This document shows, in pieces, positions 17,139 to 25,448 of a stretch of DNA of 51,174 nucleotides; position 1 is the first letter of the stretch; every line of letters begins with the position of its first letter. The position numbers and the translations under genes were made by a program. The notes under the pieces were generated by a model. The model had not been told where the DNA came from and did not search any database. It worked only from the letters and a program-made list of their open reading frames with translations. Source of the DNA: Verrucomicrobiota bacterium (GTDB taxonomy: Bacteria > Verrucomicrobiota > Verrucomicrobiia > Chthoniobacterales > SZAS-18); assembly GCA_025353105.1 (NCBI GenBank), contig JANXRG010000099.1, positions 1-51,174 on the forward strand, read 5' to 3'.

Positions 17139-18179
17139 ATGCACGCCACCCTCCAGAATCCGTTCCCCATGAATCCTCTCAAAGCCGTCTCCCTTTTCGC
17201 CGCCGCGGCATTTGTCTGCGCGCTGGCCCAAGCCGCCGACCCCGTCACGCTGAAGATTTCCCATCAGTTTCCGAGCAGCAGCGGAAACGAGGGTGATTTC
17301 CGCGACCGGCTGGTCCGCGAGTTCGCCAGGAAGGTGGAGGATCGAACCAAGGGCAGCCTGAAATTTGAAATCTACCCGGGTTCGTCGCTGATGAAGACGA
17401 ACGCGCAGTTCAGCGCGGTGCGGAAGGGCGCGCTCGACCTCAGCCTGTTCCCGATTTCCTACGCCGGGGGCGAGATGGCCGAGTTGAACATCGGGCTCAT
17501 CCCCGGGCTGGTGACCTCGTATGAGCAGGGCGCGGCGTGGCCCGGCGCGCCGGTGGGCAAGGAATTCTCCCGACTGCTCGAGGAGAAGGGGGTCATCATT
17601 CTGACTTGGATTTGGCAGGCCGGCGGCGTGGCCAGCCGTTCCACGCCAATCGTGGAACCCGAGGATTCCAAGGGGATGAAGGTGCGCGGCGGTAGCCGGG
17701 AAATGGACCTCGTGCTTAAAGCGGCGGGCGCCGCCGTGGTGTCGCTGCCCTCGAGCGAAATTTATGCGGGCATGCAGACCGGCGCGATGGACGCCGCCAT
17801 GACTTCGTCCACCAGCCTGATTTCCTTCCGGCTCGAGGAAGTGTCGAAAGCCCTGACCACGGGTCGCGGCCGCGCCTACTGGTTCATGCTGGAGCCGCTG
17901 ATCATGTCCAAAATCGTCTTTGACAAGCTGACCAGGGAACAGCAGGCCGCGCTGGTCGCGGTCGGCAAGGAAATGGAACCGATCGGCACGGCCGGCGCGA
18001 AGGCGGATGACCAGTTGGTGGCCGAGGTTTACGCCAAGGCCGGTGCCAAGGTGGTGGATTTGACAGCCGAGACCGTGGCCCGCTGGCGCGTGCTGGCGAA
18101 GGAGGCTTCCTGGAAGGATTACTCGGCTAAGAGTGAATCGTGCGCCAAGCTGATGGCGCTCGCGGAGGAAGTGAAGTGA
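17139..18179 (+). CDS. TRAP transporter periplasmic solute-binding protein (DctP family)
   Basis: I place the start at ATG 17139 because GGAGG lies 6 bp upstream (17128-17132). The ATG at 17169 would give a more compact signal peptide but lacks a ribosome binding site. The signal peptide ends at ALAQA. The mature protein has DctP features: 'TLKISHQFPSSSGNEGD', 'GSLKFEIYPGSSLMK', 'VRKGALDLSLFPISYAGGE', 'GMKVRGGSREMDLVLKAAGA' with the conserved Arg that usually pairs with a substrate carboxylate, and 'LPSSEIYAGMQTGAMDAA'. It captures an organic acid in the periplasm for the membrane subunits encoded directly downstream. Its stop overlaps the DctQ start. Confidence 0.95.
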   Translation: MHATLQNPFPMNPLKAVSLFAAAAFVCALAQAADPVTLKISHQFPSSSGNEGDFRDRLVREFARKVEDRTKGSLKFEIYPGSSLMKTNAQFSAVRKGALDLSLFPISYAGGEMAELNIGLIPGLVTSYEQGAAWPGAPVGKEFSRLLEEKGVIILTWIWQAGGVASRSTPIVEPEDSKGMKVRGGSREMDLVLKAAGAAVVSLPSSEIYAGMQTGAMDAAMTSSTSLISFRLEEVSKALTTGRGRAYWFMLEPLIMSKIVFDKLTREQQAALVAVGKEMEPIGTAGAKADDQLVAEVYAKAGAKVVDLTAETVARWRVLAKEASWKDYSAKSESCAKLMALAEEVK

Positions 18180-18745
18180 GCCAAGCCGCGGAGCTCGACG
18201 ACGGCGCCAAGCTCCCGGAGCCGATGACGCCGACCGGGTTCATCGGCGGGTTGCTGACTCTGCTCCGCTGGATCGATGAAGCGATCGTGCTGCTGTCGAT
18301 GATCGCGCTGCTGGTCGCATCGGTGGTGCTCACGTACAGCGCGGTCGTGCGATATTTCTTCAAGGTGCCGACGGACTGGCAGGACGAGATGGCCGTGTTC
18401 CTCCTCATCGGTGTGACCTTCATGTGCGGCGGCTACGTGCAATCCCTGCGCGGCCATGTCGGCATCCAGTTCCTCGCGGACTATCTGTCGCCGAAGCTCA
18501 ATCAGCTTCGTCTGCTGGTGGTCGACATCATCTCGTTCTCGTTCTGCGGATTTTTCGCGTGGAAATCCTGGACGCTGTTGCTCGAGGCGATCCATGAGGG
18601 GCAGACCACGTCGACGACCTGGAGCGCGCCGTTGTGGGTGCCGTACGGGTTGATGACGGTCGGCATGACGCTGCTCGCGGTGCGCCTGGCTTCACAACTC
18701 CTCCTGCGCTTTTCCCTCAAATCCTCATCGGGGCCGCATTCATGA
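18176..18745 (+). CDS. TRAP transporter small permease (DctQ family)
   Basis: The start is the GTG of a GTGA overlap with the DctP stop, preceded by GGAGGAA; this indicates translational coupling. The 189-residue protein has four transmembrane segments (about residues 34-56, 72-90, 114-136 and 150-172) and the usual family features: 'VVLTYSAVVRYFFKVPTDWQ' and 'DEMAVFLLIGVTFMCGGYVQ', then 'RGHVGIQFLADYLSP'. It forms the membrane complex with the large permease and docks the binding protein. The Arg-rich C-terminus is short, and the stop codon overlaps the start of the next gene. Confidence 0.95.
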   Translation: MSQAAELDDGAKLPEPMTPTGFIGGLLTLLRWIDEAIVLLSMIALLVASVVLTYSAVVRYFFKVPTDWQDEMAVFLLIGVTFMCGGYVQSLRGHVGIQFLADYLSPKLNQLRLLVVDIISFSFCGFFAWKSWTLLLEAIHEGQTTSTTWSAPLWVPYGLMTVGMTLLAVRLASQLLLRFSLKSSSGPHS

Positions 18746-20088
18746 GTGTCACGACCATCGCGTTGTTGTACGCCGCGTTTACGCTGTTGCTGATGTTTCT
18801 GGGGGTGCCGGTCGCCTTCGCGCTCGGGACGGCGGCGATCACGTTCATGCTGATTTTCATGCCGCGATCCTCGCTCGATACCGTGACGCAAAACGTGTAC
18901 GAGGAACTGGCGAGCATCACGCTGCTTTCCATTCCGCTTTTCATCCTGAAAGGGGCGGCCATCGGAAAATCGCGAGCCGGGGCGGATCTCTATTCCTCGC
19001 TGCACGCGTGGATGCACCGCATCCCGGGTGGCCTGGGCATCGTGAATGTTTTCGCCTGCGCGCTCTTCGCGGCGATGGCGGGTTCCAGCCCGGCGACGTG
19101 CTCGGCCATCGGCAGCGCGGGCATCCCGGAGATGCGCAATCGCGGCTACTCGTCGGGCTTTGCGGCCGGCATCATCGCCGCCGGCGGCACGCTTGGCATC
19201 CTGCTGCCGCCGTCGATCACGATGATTCTCTATTCCGTGGCCGCGGAGCAGTCGCTGGGGCGGTTGTTTCTCGCGGCCATCATGCCGGGCGTCATGCTCG
19301 TGATCTTTTTTTCGGTCTATGTCGGCTGGCATTTTGCCGGCGAATACCGCAAGGCGAAGAATATCTTTGAACAGGGAGGCGAACGTTCCGTGGTCCTCGA
19401 GGGTCATAGCTATACGCTCCGCGAGCGCGTTTCGATGCTGCCGCGCGTGCTGCCGTTTCTCATCCTGTTGATCGGTGTCATGGTCGCGCTCTACGGCGGC
19501 TACGCCACGCCGTCGGAAACCGCCGGCATCGGCGCCGTCCTCGCGTTCGTGCTCATCGCGATCATCTACCAGGTCTGGCGGCCCAGCCAGCTCCGGCCCA
19601 TCCTGACCTCCGCGATCAAGGAATCGACCATGCTCATGTTCATCATCGGCATGTCGCTCCTCTACTCTTACGTGATGAGCTATCTGCACATCAGCCAGTC
19701 GGCCGCGGAATGGATCGTGTCGATGCACCTCGGAAAGTGGGCGTTGCTGCTCGTCATCCTCGGCTTCGTGCTGGTGCTCGGGTTTTTCCTGCCGCCGGTA
19801 TCGATTATCCTGATGACCGCGCCCATCATCCTGCCGCCGCTCAAGGCGGCGGGCTTTGATCTCGTGTGGTTCGGCGTGATCATGACCATCGTCATGGAGA
19901 TGGGGCTGATCCATCCGCCGGTCGGCTTGAACATTTTCGTAATCAACAACATCGCACCGGACATCCCGGTGAGCGAAATCGTGTGGGGTGTCATGCCGTT
20001 CATTGGCCTGATGGCCATCGGCATCGTCGTGCTCTGCGTCTTCCCGGGGATTGCCCTCTGGCTGCCGGGTTACTTTCTGTTGAAGTAG
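18742..20088 (+). CDS. TRAP transporter large permease (DctM family)
   Basis: An ATGA overlap joins this gene to DctQ. The 448-residue product has about twelve hydrophobic segments and is the ion-coupled transport subunit. Recognisable DctM pieces are 'LLMFLGVPVAFALGTAA', 'LLSIPLFILKGAAIGKS', 'FAAMAGSSPATCSAIGSAGI' and 'GTLGILLPPSITMILYSVAA', which supply the two re-entrant loops, and late 'GLIHPPVGLNIFVINNIAPD'. The system normally uses a sodium gradient. The loops are complete, so it should be functional. No catabolic or regulatory gene lies beside the operon, so the substrate remains open. It ends 96 bp before the convergent protease gene. Confidence 0.95.
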   Translation: MSVTTIALLYAAFTLLLMFLGVPVAFALGTAAITFMLIFMPRSSLDTVTQNVYEELASITLLSIPLFILKGAAIGKSRAGADLYSSLHAWMHRIPGGLGIVNVFACALFAAMAGSSPATCSAIGSAGIPEMRNRGYSSGFAAGIIAAGGTLGILLPPSITMILYSVAAEQSLGRLFLAAIMPGVMLVIFFSVYVGWHFAGEYRKAKNIFEQGGERSVVLEGHSYTLRERVSMLPRVLPFLILLIGVMVALYGGYATPSETAGIGAVLAFVLIAIIYQVWRPSQLRPILTSAIKESTMLMFIIGMSLLYSYVMSYLHISQSAAEWIVSMHLGKWALLLVILGFVLVLGFFLPPVSIILMTAPIILPPLKAAGFDLVWFGVIMTIVMEMGLIHPPVGLNIFVINNIAPDIPVSEIVWGVMPFIGLMAIGIVVLCVFPGIALWLPGYFLLK

Positions 20089-20184
20089 ATCTGACGTGGG
20101 CTCCCGTCAGCGAAACAGAAGCGTGGCGTGATCCGCTGGCGGCATGTCGACCAAACTTTCGCGGGGAGAAAGTGGACTCGGACG

Positions 20185-23100
20185 TTAATTGCGTTTCACG
20201 CGGACGGGGAAGGGGGGACGTTTCTCAATCTTGGGCGGATGCGCCTCGAGTTCCTTCATGACGATCTCGATCGCTTTTTCGAGTTGCGGATCGCGCCCGG
20301 CGATCACGTCGGCCGGCGTCTGCTCGACCTCGATATCGGGCGCCACGCCTTCGTTCTCCACAATCCAGCCTTTGTCCGTCCAAATCGCGAGATCTGGAGC
20401 CGTCACAAATCCGCCGTCGATCAATTCCGGAAAACCAAGGACGCCGACGAGGCCACCCCAAGTGCGCGTTCCGATCACGGGGCCAAGCTTGAGTTTCTGA
20501 AACATCCACGGCAGCAGGTCGCCCCCGGAGCCGGCCGTTTCGTCGGCGATCATCACCTTGGGGCCCTGGATGCCGGCGATGGGCGTCTTGAGGTCGGCGC
20601 CGTAGCGCATCGCCCAGTTGCTGATGGCCGGCCGGCGCAGCAGATCAATATAGTAGTCGGCCACCTGGCCACCACCGTTGTGTCGCTCGTCCACGATGAT
20701 GCCCTCGCGATCCGCCTGCGGGAAGAAGTAGCGTTTGAAGGAGGCGAAACCGGCATTGGCGGTATTCGGGACATAGACATAGGCCACGCGGCCCTTCGTG
20801 GCCTCGGTGACCTTGCGCAGGTTGCCCTCCACCCAGTCGCGGTTGCGCAGCGGCTGCTCGGCTTCGACCGGCACGACCTTGACCGTGCGCGAGCCGGAGC
20901 CATCGGGATTTGGCCCGATCGTGATTTCCACGATGCGTCCCGCGGTGCGCTCAAATCTTGAATAGAGACTCTCTGGCGCACGGAGTGGCACGCCTTCCAC
21001 CGCCAGCAAATACTCGCCGGGTTTTACATCCACGCCCGGCTCGGTCAGCGGCGACCGCAGATCGGGCGTCCAGTTCAAGCCGCCATAGACTTTTTTGAAC
21101 CGGTAGCGGCCGTTTTCCACGCTGAAGTCCGCGCCGAGCAGGCCGCCGGGAATCGCCTCGGTCTCCGCGAGCGAGTCGCCGCCGCCCACGCGGTGATGGC
21201 CGACCGCGAGTTCGCTGAACATCCACTGCATCACGCGATTCAAATCCTGGCGCGACGTGACATCGGGCAGAAATGTCGCGTACTTCGCGCGCATCGCCTT
21301 CCAATCAGCGCCGTGCATGCCCGGATCGTAAAAGAAGTCGCGATTGATGCGCCAAGCCTCGTTAAAAATTTGCGTCCACTCGGCCGCGGGATCGACCTTC
21401 ACTTGCACACCGTCGAGATTGAGTTTGAACTTCGCGAGATCCAGCTTGTCGCCGAGATCACAGATCGACCAGCCGTCCTTGACCTTGACCAGCACGCGCT
21501 TGCAGGAGCCCGTAATCTGGAAGTTCATCACGTTTTCGGCCAGCGTGTCCTCCTTGCGCTTCTCGATGTCGTATCGATTCAGGCTGGTGTCGGTGCCACG
21601 CACCGCGCCGGGCTCCTTGCGGTAGAAAAGCTGGCCCGTCGTGCCCACCTGAAGATCCGAATAGCCCGCCGGTTTCACCGCCAGGGCCAGGATGCGTTGC
21701 GAGAGACCTTCCTGATCAACGGCCACGACAACCGGCGGCTTCTTGTCCTTCCCATCCTTCGCGTCCTTGTCTTCCTTGGAGTCGCTTGGTCTGGCTGTCT
21801 TGTTGCTGTCTGACTTTGTGGATTTGTCGTCGTTATCGCCGTCTTTCTTGTCCTTGTCTGAATCCTTCTTTGCTCCCTCCTCGTCGCTCTCCTTGGCGAG
21901 CGGCGAGGGGACGCCCTTGGCGAGAACCGCGAGATAGATGGAGCGGCTGGCGGCGAGATCCGCGTTGGTCTGCGAGAACCAGTCCTGCACGGGTCCGGCG
22001 TCCGTGGACACGAGGAAATAGAGATACTTTCCGTTTGGATCAAAGACGGGGAACGAGGCGTCGGCGACACCGTCCGAAATCGGAAACGACTTTCCATCCT
22101 TGAGCGAATATAGCCGGATGGTGTTGAGAAAACTCGACGAGTTGCGAGTGTACGCCAGCCAGTTGGAATCAGGCGCCCAAGCGTGATGCAGCACCTTCAC
22201 CGGGCCGTACATGGGATCCGAGTCGACCTTGGTCTGCTGGCCGCTGGCCACGTCGAGGATCCAAATCGTGCGCGAATTATCCGCGTAACTGAGGTGCTTG
22301 CCGTCCGGTGACCAACGCAAATCCTCGTAGAAGCCGGAACCCTTGAGTGCGATCTCGCGCGGTTCGTCGTGACCGTCCTGCGACATGATGCGCATCGCGT
22401 ACTCGCCGCTTGCGTCTGAGAAAAACGCGATTTGCTTTCCGTCGCACGACCACGCCGGGTGGGTGTCGTGCGCGCCCGGCGAGCGCGTGAGATTGCGGTC
22501 GTCGCCCTTCTCGCGCGGCACGGTCACGATGTCCCCGCGGATCGCGAAGGCGGCGCGGACGCCGGAGGGCGAGACGCTGGCCTCGCGAATGAACTTGGTG
22601 GCCTTGACGAAGCGTGGGCGCGACTCGACGAGGTCCGCAGCGACGCCGATCTTCAGACGACTGGCGGTGCCGGACGCGACATCAAACAGATGGAGATAGC
22701 CCGCCTGCTCATAAAGGATTCGCCCGGAGCTTCCCGCCAGGCCGAGCACGGGAAAGTCCGTATGTTTGGTCAGCCGCGCGACTTCCCTGGTCGCCGGGTC
22801 GTAGGAGTAGAGATTGAACTCACCGTCTCGATCCGATCGGAAATAGAGGCGACCGCCGAGCCAGATGGGGTCCGTGTCGTTGCTGCGACCGGCCGGCTGC
22901 GGGACCTTTTCAATCGCGTTTGTCTTGGGGTCGAAAAGGAACAATCGGGCGGCGGTTCCACCCCGGTAGTTCTTCCACTGGTTGGATGCTTCCGCGACGG
23001 GGAGATAGGCGATGGTCTTTCCGTCTGGCGAAATCGCGGCCTTCGTGGCGTGCGGGATCGGGAGACGCGTCGGCACGCCGCCTTCAATTGGCACGGTGTA

Positions 23101-23526
23101 AAGCTGCAGATAACGCGTGGTGTAGACCTCGCGGCCGGAGGAAAAGACAACCGATTTTCCGTCCGGTGTGAAACCCAGCGCAACGTCATTGCCCGGGTGC
23201 CACGTCAACCGCTTGGGTGTGCCGCCCTCGGTCGGAACCATGTACACGTCGGTGTTCCCGTCGGAGCGACCGGTGAAAGCGATGAGCTTTCCGTCCGGGG
23301 AAAAGTGCGGTCCCGATTCGATGCCGGGATGCGAGGTAAGATGTTGGACGCCGGTTCCGTCGAGGCGCGCGACCCAAAGATCGTTGGCGTACGCAAAAGC
23401 GATCCGATCCGCACTCAGGGCCGGATCACTGAGCAAACGCGTGTCTTGCACGTCGGCGGCGCGCGCGACCGGGGCGAGGGCGAGGCAGAGCGCCGGGAGA
23501 AGAATGCAGGATCGGATGGATTTCAT
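20185..23526 (-). CDS. Tricorn-like S41 family peptidase with beta-propeller domain
   Basis: I take the ATG at 23526 because it opens directly with a signal peptide (SCILLPALCLALAPVARAAD); the upstream extension is not protein-like. The 1113-residue product has N-terminal PD40/TolB-like propeller blades (HFSPDGKLIAFTGRSDGNTD; FTPDGKSVVFSSGREVY; WSPDGKHLSYADNSRTIW), a core domain, a PDZ-like segment (GVDVKPGEYLLAVEGVPL) and a C-terminal S41 protease domain. The nucleophile is Ser at about residue 1000 in ETAGSGGDLLPW. Homologues degrade peptides; the signal peptide places this one in the periplasm. A very charged Lys/Asp/Glu/Ser-rich insertion lies at about residues 545-600 between propeller and core. 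It converges on the TRAP operon. Confidence 0.95.
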   Translation of the reverse strand: MKSIRSCILLPALCLALAPVARAADVQDTRLLSDPALSADRIAFAYANDLWVARLDGTGVQHLTSHPGIESGPHFSPDGKLIAFTGRSDGNTDVYMVPTEGGTPKRLTWHPGNDVALGFTPDGKSVVFSSGREVYTTRYLQLYTVPIEGGVPTRLPIPHATKAAISPDGKTIAYLPVAEASNQWKNYRGGTAARLFLFDPKTNAIEKVPQPAGRSNDTDPIWLGGRLYFRSDRDGEFNLYSYDPATREVARLTKHTDFPVLGLAGSSGRILYEQAGYLHLFDVASGTASRLKIGVAADLVESRPRFVKATKFIREASVSPSGVRAAFAIRGDIVTVPREKGDDRNLTRSPGAHDTHPAWSCDGKQIAFFSDASGEYAMRIMSQDGHDEPREIALKGSGFYEDLRWSPDGKHLSYADNSRTIWILDVASGQQTKVDSDPMYGPVKVLHHAWAPDSNWLAYTRNSSSFLNTIRLYSLKDGKSFPISDGVADASFPVFDPNGKYLYFLVSTDAGPVQDWFSQTNADLAASRSIYLAVLAKGVPSPLAKESDEEGAKKDSDKDKKDGDNDDKSTKSDSNKTARPSDSKEDKDAKDGKDKKPPVVVAVDQEGLSQRILALAVKPAGYSDLQVGTTGQLFYRKEPGAVRGTDTSLNRYDIEKRKEDTLAENVMNFQITGSCKRVLVKVKDGWSICDLGDKLDLAKFKLNLDGVQVKVDPAAEWTQIFNEAWRINRDFFYDPGMHGADWKAMRAKYATFLPDVTSRQDLNRVMQWMFSELAVGHHRVGGGDSLAETEAIPGGLLGADFSVENGRYRFKKVYGGLNWTPDLRSPLTEPGVDVKPGEYLLAVEGVPLRAPESLYSRFERTAGRIVEITIGPNPDGSGSRTVKVVPVEAEQPLRNRDWVEGNLRKVTEATKGRVAYVYVPNTANAGFASFKRYFFPQADREGIIVDERHNGGGQVADYYIDLLRRPAISNWAMRYGADLKTPIAGIQGPKVMIADETAGSGGDLLPWMFQKLKLGPVIGTRTWGGLVGVLGFPELIDGGFVTAPDLAIWTDKGWIVENEGVAPDIEVEQTPADVIAGRDPQLEKAIEIVMKELEAHPPKIEKRPPFPVRVKRN

Positions 23527-23880
23527 GGGAGGCGTCGTGAGGATGAGCGAATAGCAATTCGCGCCCGCGGTTGCAAGCGTTGGCAGTTCGCCGCGAGCGA
23601 GCAACTTGGAACGCTCTCGGAAATCGCGTTCTGATTTTGAACCCGGGAAGAGATGCGTCTTTCCGCGGACTGGGGAGCACACGCGTCTCGCCGAGATTCG
23701 GTTGACGTGTGCACATCCAGTCGACGGCAGCCCGGACTGAGGCGTTCCGGCGCCCAACACAACAGCCCGGTGAGACGCCGGCCTGGGCAGGCGGGACGCC
23801 CGCGCTCCCCGATCCGGGAGAGCAGGCGCAGGCGCGATGTAGGATCTGTCAACGCAGCCGGAGGTCGCGTTCCACCTTTC

Positions 23881-24717
23881 TCAGGAGGCTCGCGAATCCG
23901 CCGACGCAAAACAATGCGGGCAGGAAACATCCGGGACATAACGGGAATCGCGTTGTTCCTCCTCCTTGAGCGGCGTCTGGCAATTGAAACACAATACGGA
24001 ATGGGTCTCGCGCAGTTCCGGGTCGACGCCCACGCGTCGATCAAACACAAAACACTCCCCGTCAAAATGCGCGCCGCCGCATTCCTCGAAATATTTCAGG
24101 ATGCCACCATCCAGTTGGAACACGTTTTTGAATCCCGACAGTTCCAGGAAGGGACCGGCTTTCTCGCAACGAATGCCGCCGGTGCAAAACGTGACGATGG
24201 TCTGCGTCTTGAGCTCCTCAGGCAGCTTCCGCGCGGCCTCGGGGAATTCGCGGAAGCGTTGAATGCCCGCGGGGCGCGCGCCGCGAAATGTTCCCATCCG
24301 GATCTCAAAATCATTTCGGGTGTCGAGCAGCATAATCGGTTTCCCTTCATCGAGCCATTGCTTCAACGTGCGCGCCGGAAGCCGGGCGGTCGGACGCTGT
24401 GCGGGATCAATCTCCGCGACACCGAAGGCAATGATCTCCCTCTTAATCTTCACCAGCATCCGATTAAAAGGTTGCTCGTCGCTCTCGCTTTCCTTCGGCG
24501 TGAGATCTTGCAAGCCGGGTACGGTGCGGAGCTCGGCCAGGAGCGCGTCCGTTTGCGCGCGGTCGCCCGCGACAAAGAAATTGATGCCCTCTGGGCTCAG
24601 CAGGATGGTGCCGCGCAACCCGCTGGCGAGGCTCTGGGCCAGCAGTTTCTCCCGCAGCTCGGGCAAACGAGCCAGCGGCGTGAATTTGTAGACTGAAAGG
24701 TTCAGGATCGCTGGCAT
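23881..24717 (-). CDS. trhO: Oxygen-dependent tRNA uridine(34) hydroxylase TrhO (rhodanese family)
   Basis: The 278-residue product from ATG 24717 matches the TrhO/YceA (UPF0176) family in full. It has the N-terminal acylphosphatase-like domain (NLSVYKFTPLARLPELREKL; GTILLSPEGINFFVAG) and the rhodanese domain with the 'DTRNDFEIRMGTFRGA' loop and catalytic Cys178 in VTFCTGGIRCEKAG. A Cys-rich tail follows (VLCFNCQTPL; VSCPHCFAS). TrhO hydroxylates wobble uridine 34 of certain tRNAs with O2, a step toward cmo5U-type modification. It acts in the cytoplasm. The gene stands alone; the upstream extension of the frame is dropped because homologues begin near MPAILNLSVYKF. Confidence 0.95.
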   Translation of the reverse strand: MPAILNLSVYKFTPLARLPELREKLLAQSLASGLRGTILLSPEGINFFVAGDRAQTDALLAELRTVPGLQDLTPKESESDEQPFNRMLVKIKREIIAFGVAEIDPAQRPTARLPARTLKQWLDEGKPIMLLDTRNDFEIRMGTFRGARPAGIQRFREFPEAARKLPEELKTQTIVTFCTGGIRCEKAGPFLELSGFKNVFQLDGGILKYFEECGGAHFDGECFVFDRRVGVDPELRETHSVLCFNCQTPLKEEEQRDSRYVPDVSCPHCFASADSRAS

Positions 24718-24792
24718 GGAGCGGGCGCGATATTCTAGCCGTGTTCCCGAGCGAACGATAGCGTCCAGTCGTCGGGCCACCGAACCTTCGGG

Positions 24793-25380
24793 CTAGTCAT
24801 CATCGTCATCGTCGGCCACTTTCGGCAACGGCGATGCGATCGTTACGGTGGTAATCTTGTCCGTGTCATCGCGCGTTGCGATCAAGCGAACCTCGTCCTG
24901 CGAGTCCTTCGGCTGCCGGTAGGTGAGAGTGACCGAGCTGTAGCCCGTGCTATTGCTCCGGCCGGTGGATAGGTTCCATTTTTGGTAGGAGAGTGCGGCC
25001 GCCCAAGCGTCAGCCAATTGCGCCGGGGTGAGCGTCGAGGTGCCCGTTTGGGCAATCCTGTCCTCATCATTCACCTTCTTGATCGCGATCGGGCCATCGG
25101 CCTTGAACTCCGGAATCTGCGGCGTCCACTTTGGGAATGCCAGCGGACCTGCCGCCAAAGCCGCGTCGATGCGCTTCTTTTTCTGCCTGGCCTCCTTCTT
25201 GGCGTCGTCATCGAGCATCTTTTTCACGTCGGGCATCGGCAGGCCCATGGCCTTCGCCGCCTCGGTGGCTTTTTTCAGCGCCGCCGCCGTTTCCTTGTCG
25301 GCGTCCTGCGCACGCGCTGGCGGCGCCAGCAGCAGGGCGGCCGCCACGAAGAGGACCATCCCGCCAGTTCTTGCATTCAT
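24793..25380 (-). CDS. Small exported protein with poly-Asp C-terminus, unknown function
   Basis: From ATG 25380 the 195-residue product has a signal peptide (GGMVLFVAAALLLAPPARAQ). Residues about 25-70 are Lys/Ala/Asp-rich and probably helical (AAALKKATEAAKAMGLPMPD; DDDAKKEARQKKKRIDA). The rest is mixed (FPKWTPQIPEFKADGPIAIK; SNSTGYSSVTLTYRQPKDS), and the end is a run of six aspartates. I do not recognise a family. The acidic tail could bind divalent metal or mediate solubility, but nothing shows this. It lies between trhO and the fructose-bisphosphatase gene on the same strand. Confidence 0.75.
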   Translation of the reverse strand: MNARTGGMVLFVAAALLLAPPARAQDADKETAAALKKATEAAKAMGLPMPDVKKMLDDDAKKEARQKKKRIDAALAAGPLAFPKWTPQIPEFKADGPIAIKKVNDEDRIAQTGTSTLTPAQLADAWAAALSYQKWNLSTGRSNSTGYSSVTLTYRQPKDSQDEVRLIATRDDTDKITTVTIASPLPKVADDDDDD

Positions 25381-25448
25381 GGTCCACAGCCTAATCAGGC
25401 ACAGGCCTGCGGGCAATCGCCTTTCGCCCGCCACAGGGCGCGCCGCAG

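Noticed and set aside
18502-19914. 470-codon minus-strand frame
   Set aside because: Antisense shadow of the DctQ and DctM permease genes; rich in His/Arg/Asp/Glu with no domain.
22432-23634. 400-codon plus-strand frame
   Set aside because: Antisense to the tricorn-like protease, whose propeller motifs are unmistakable.
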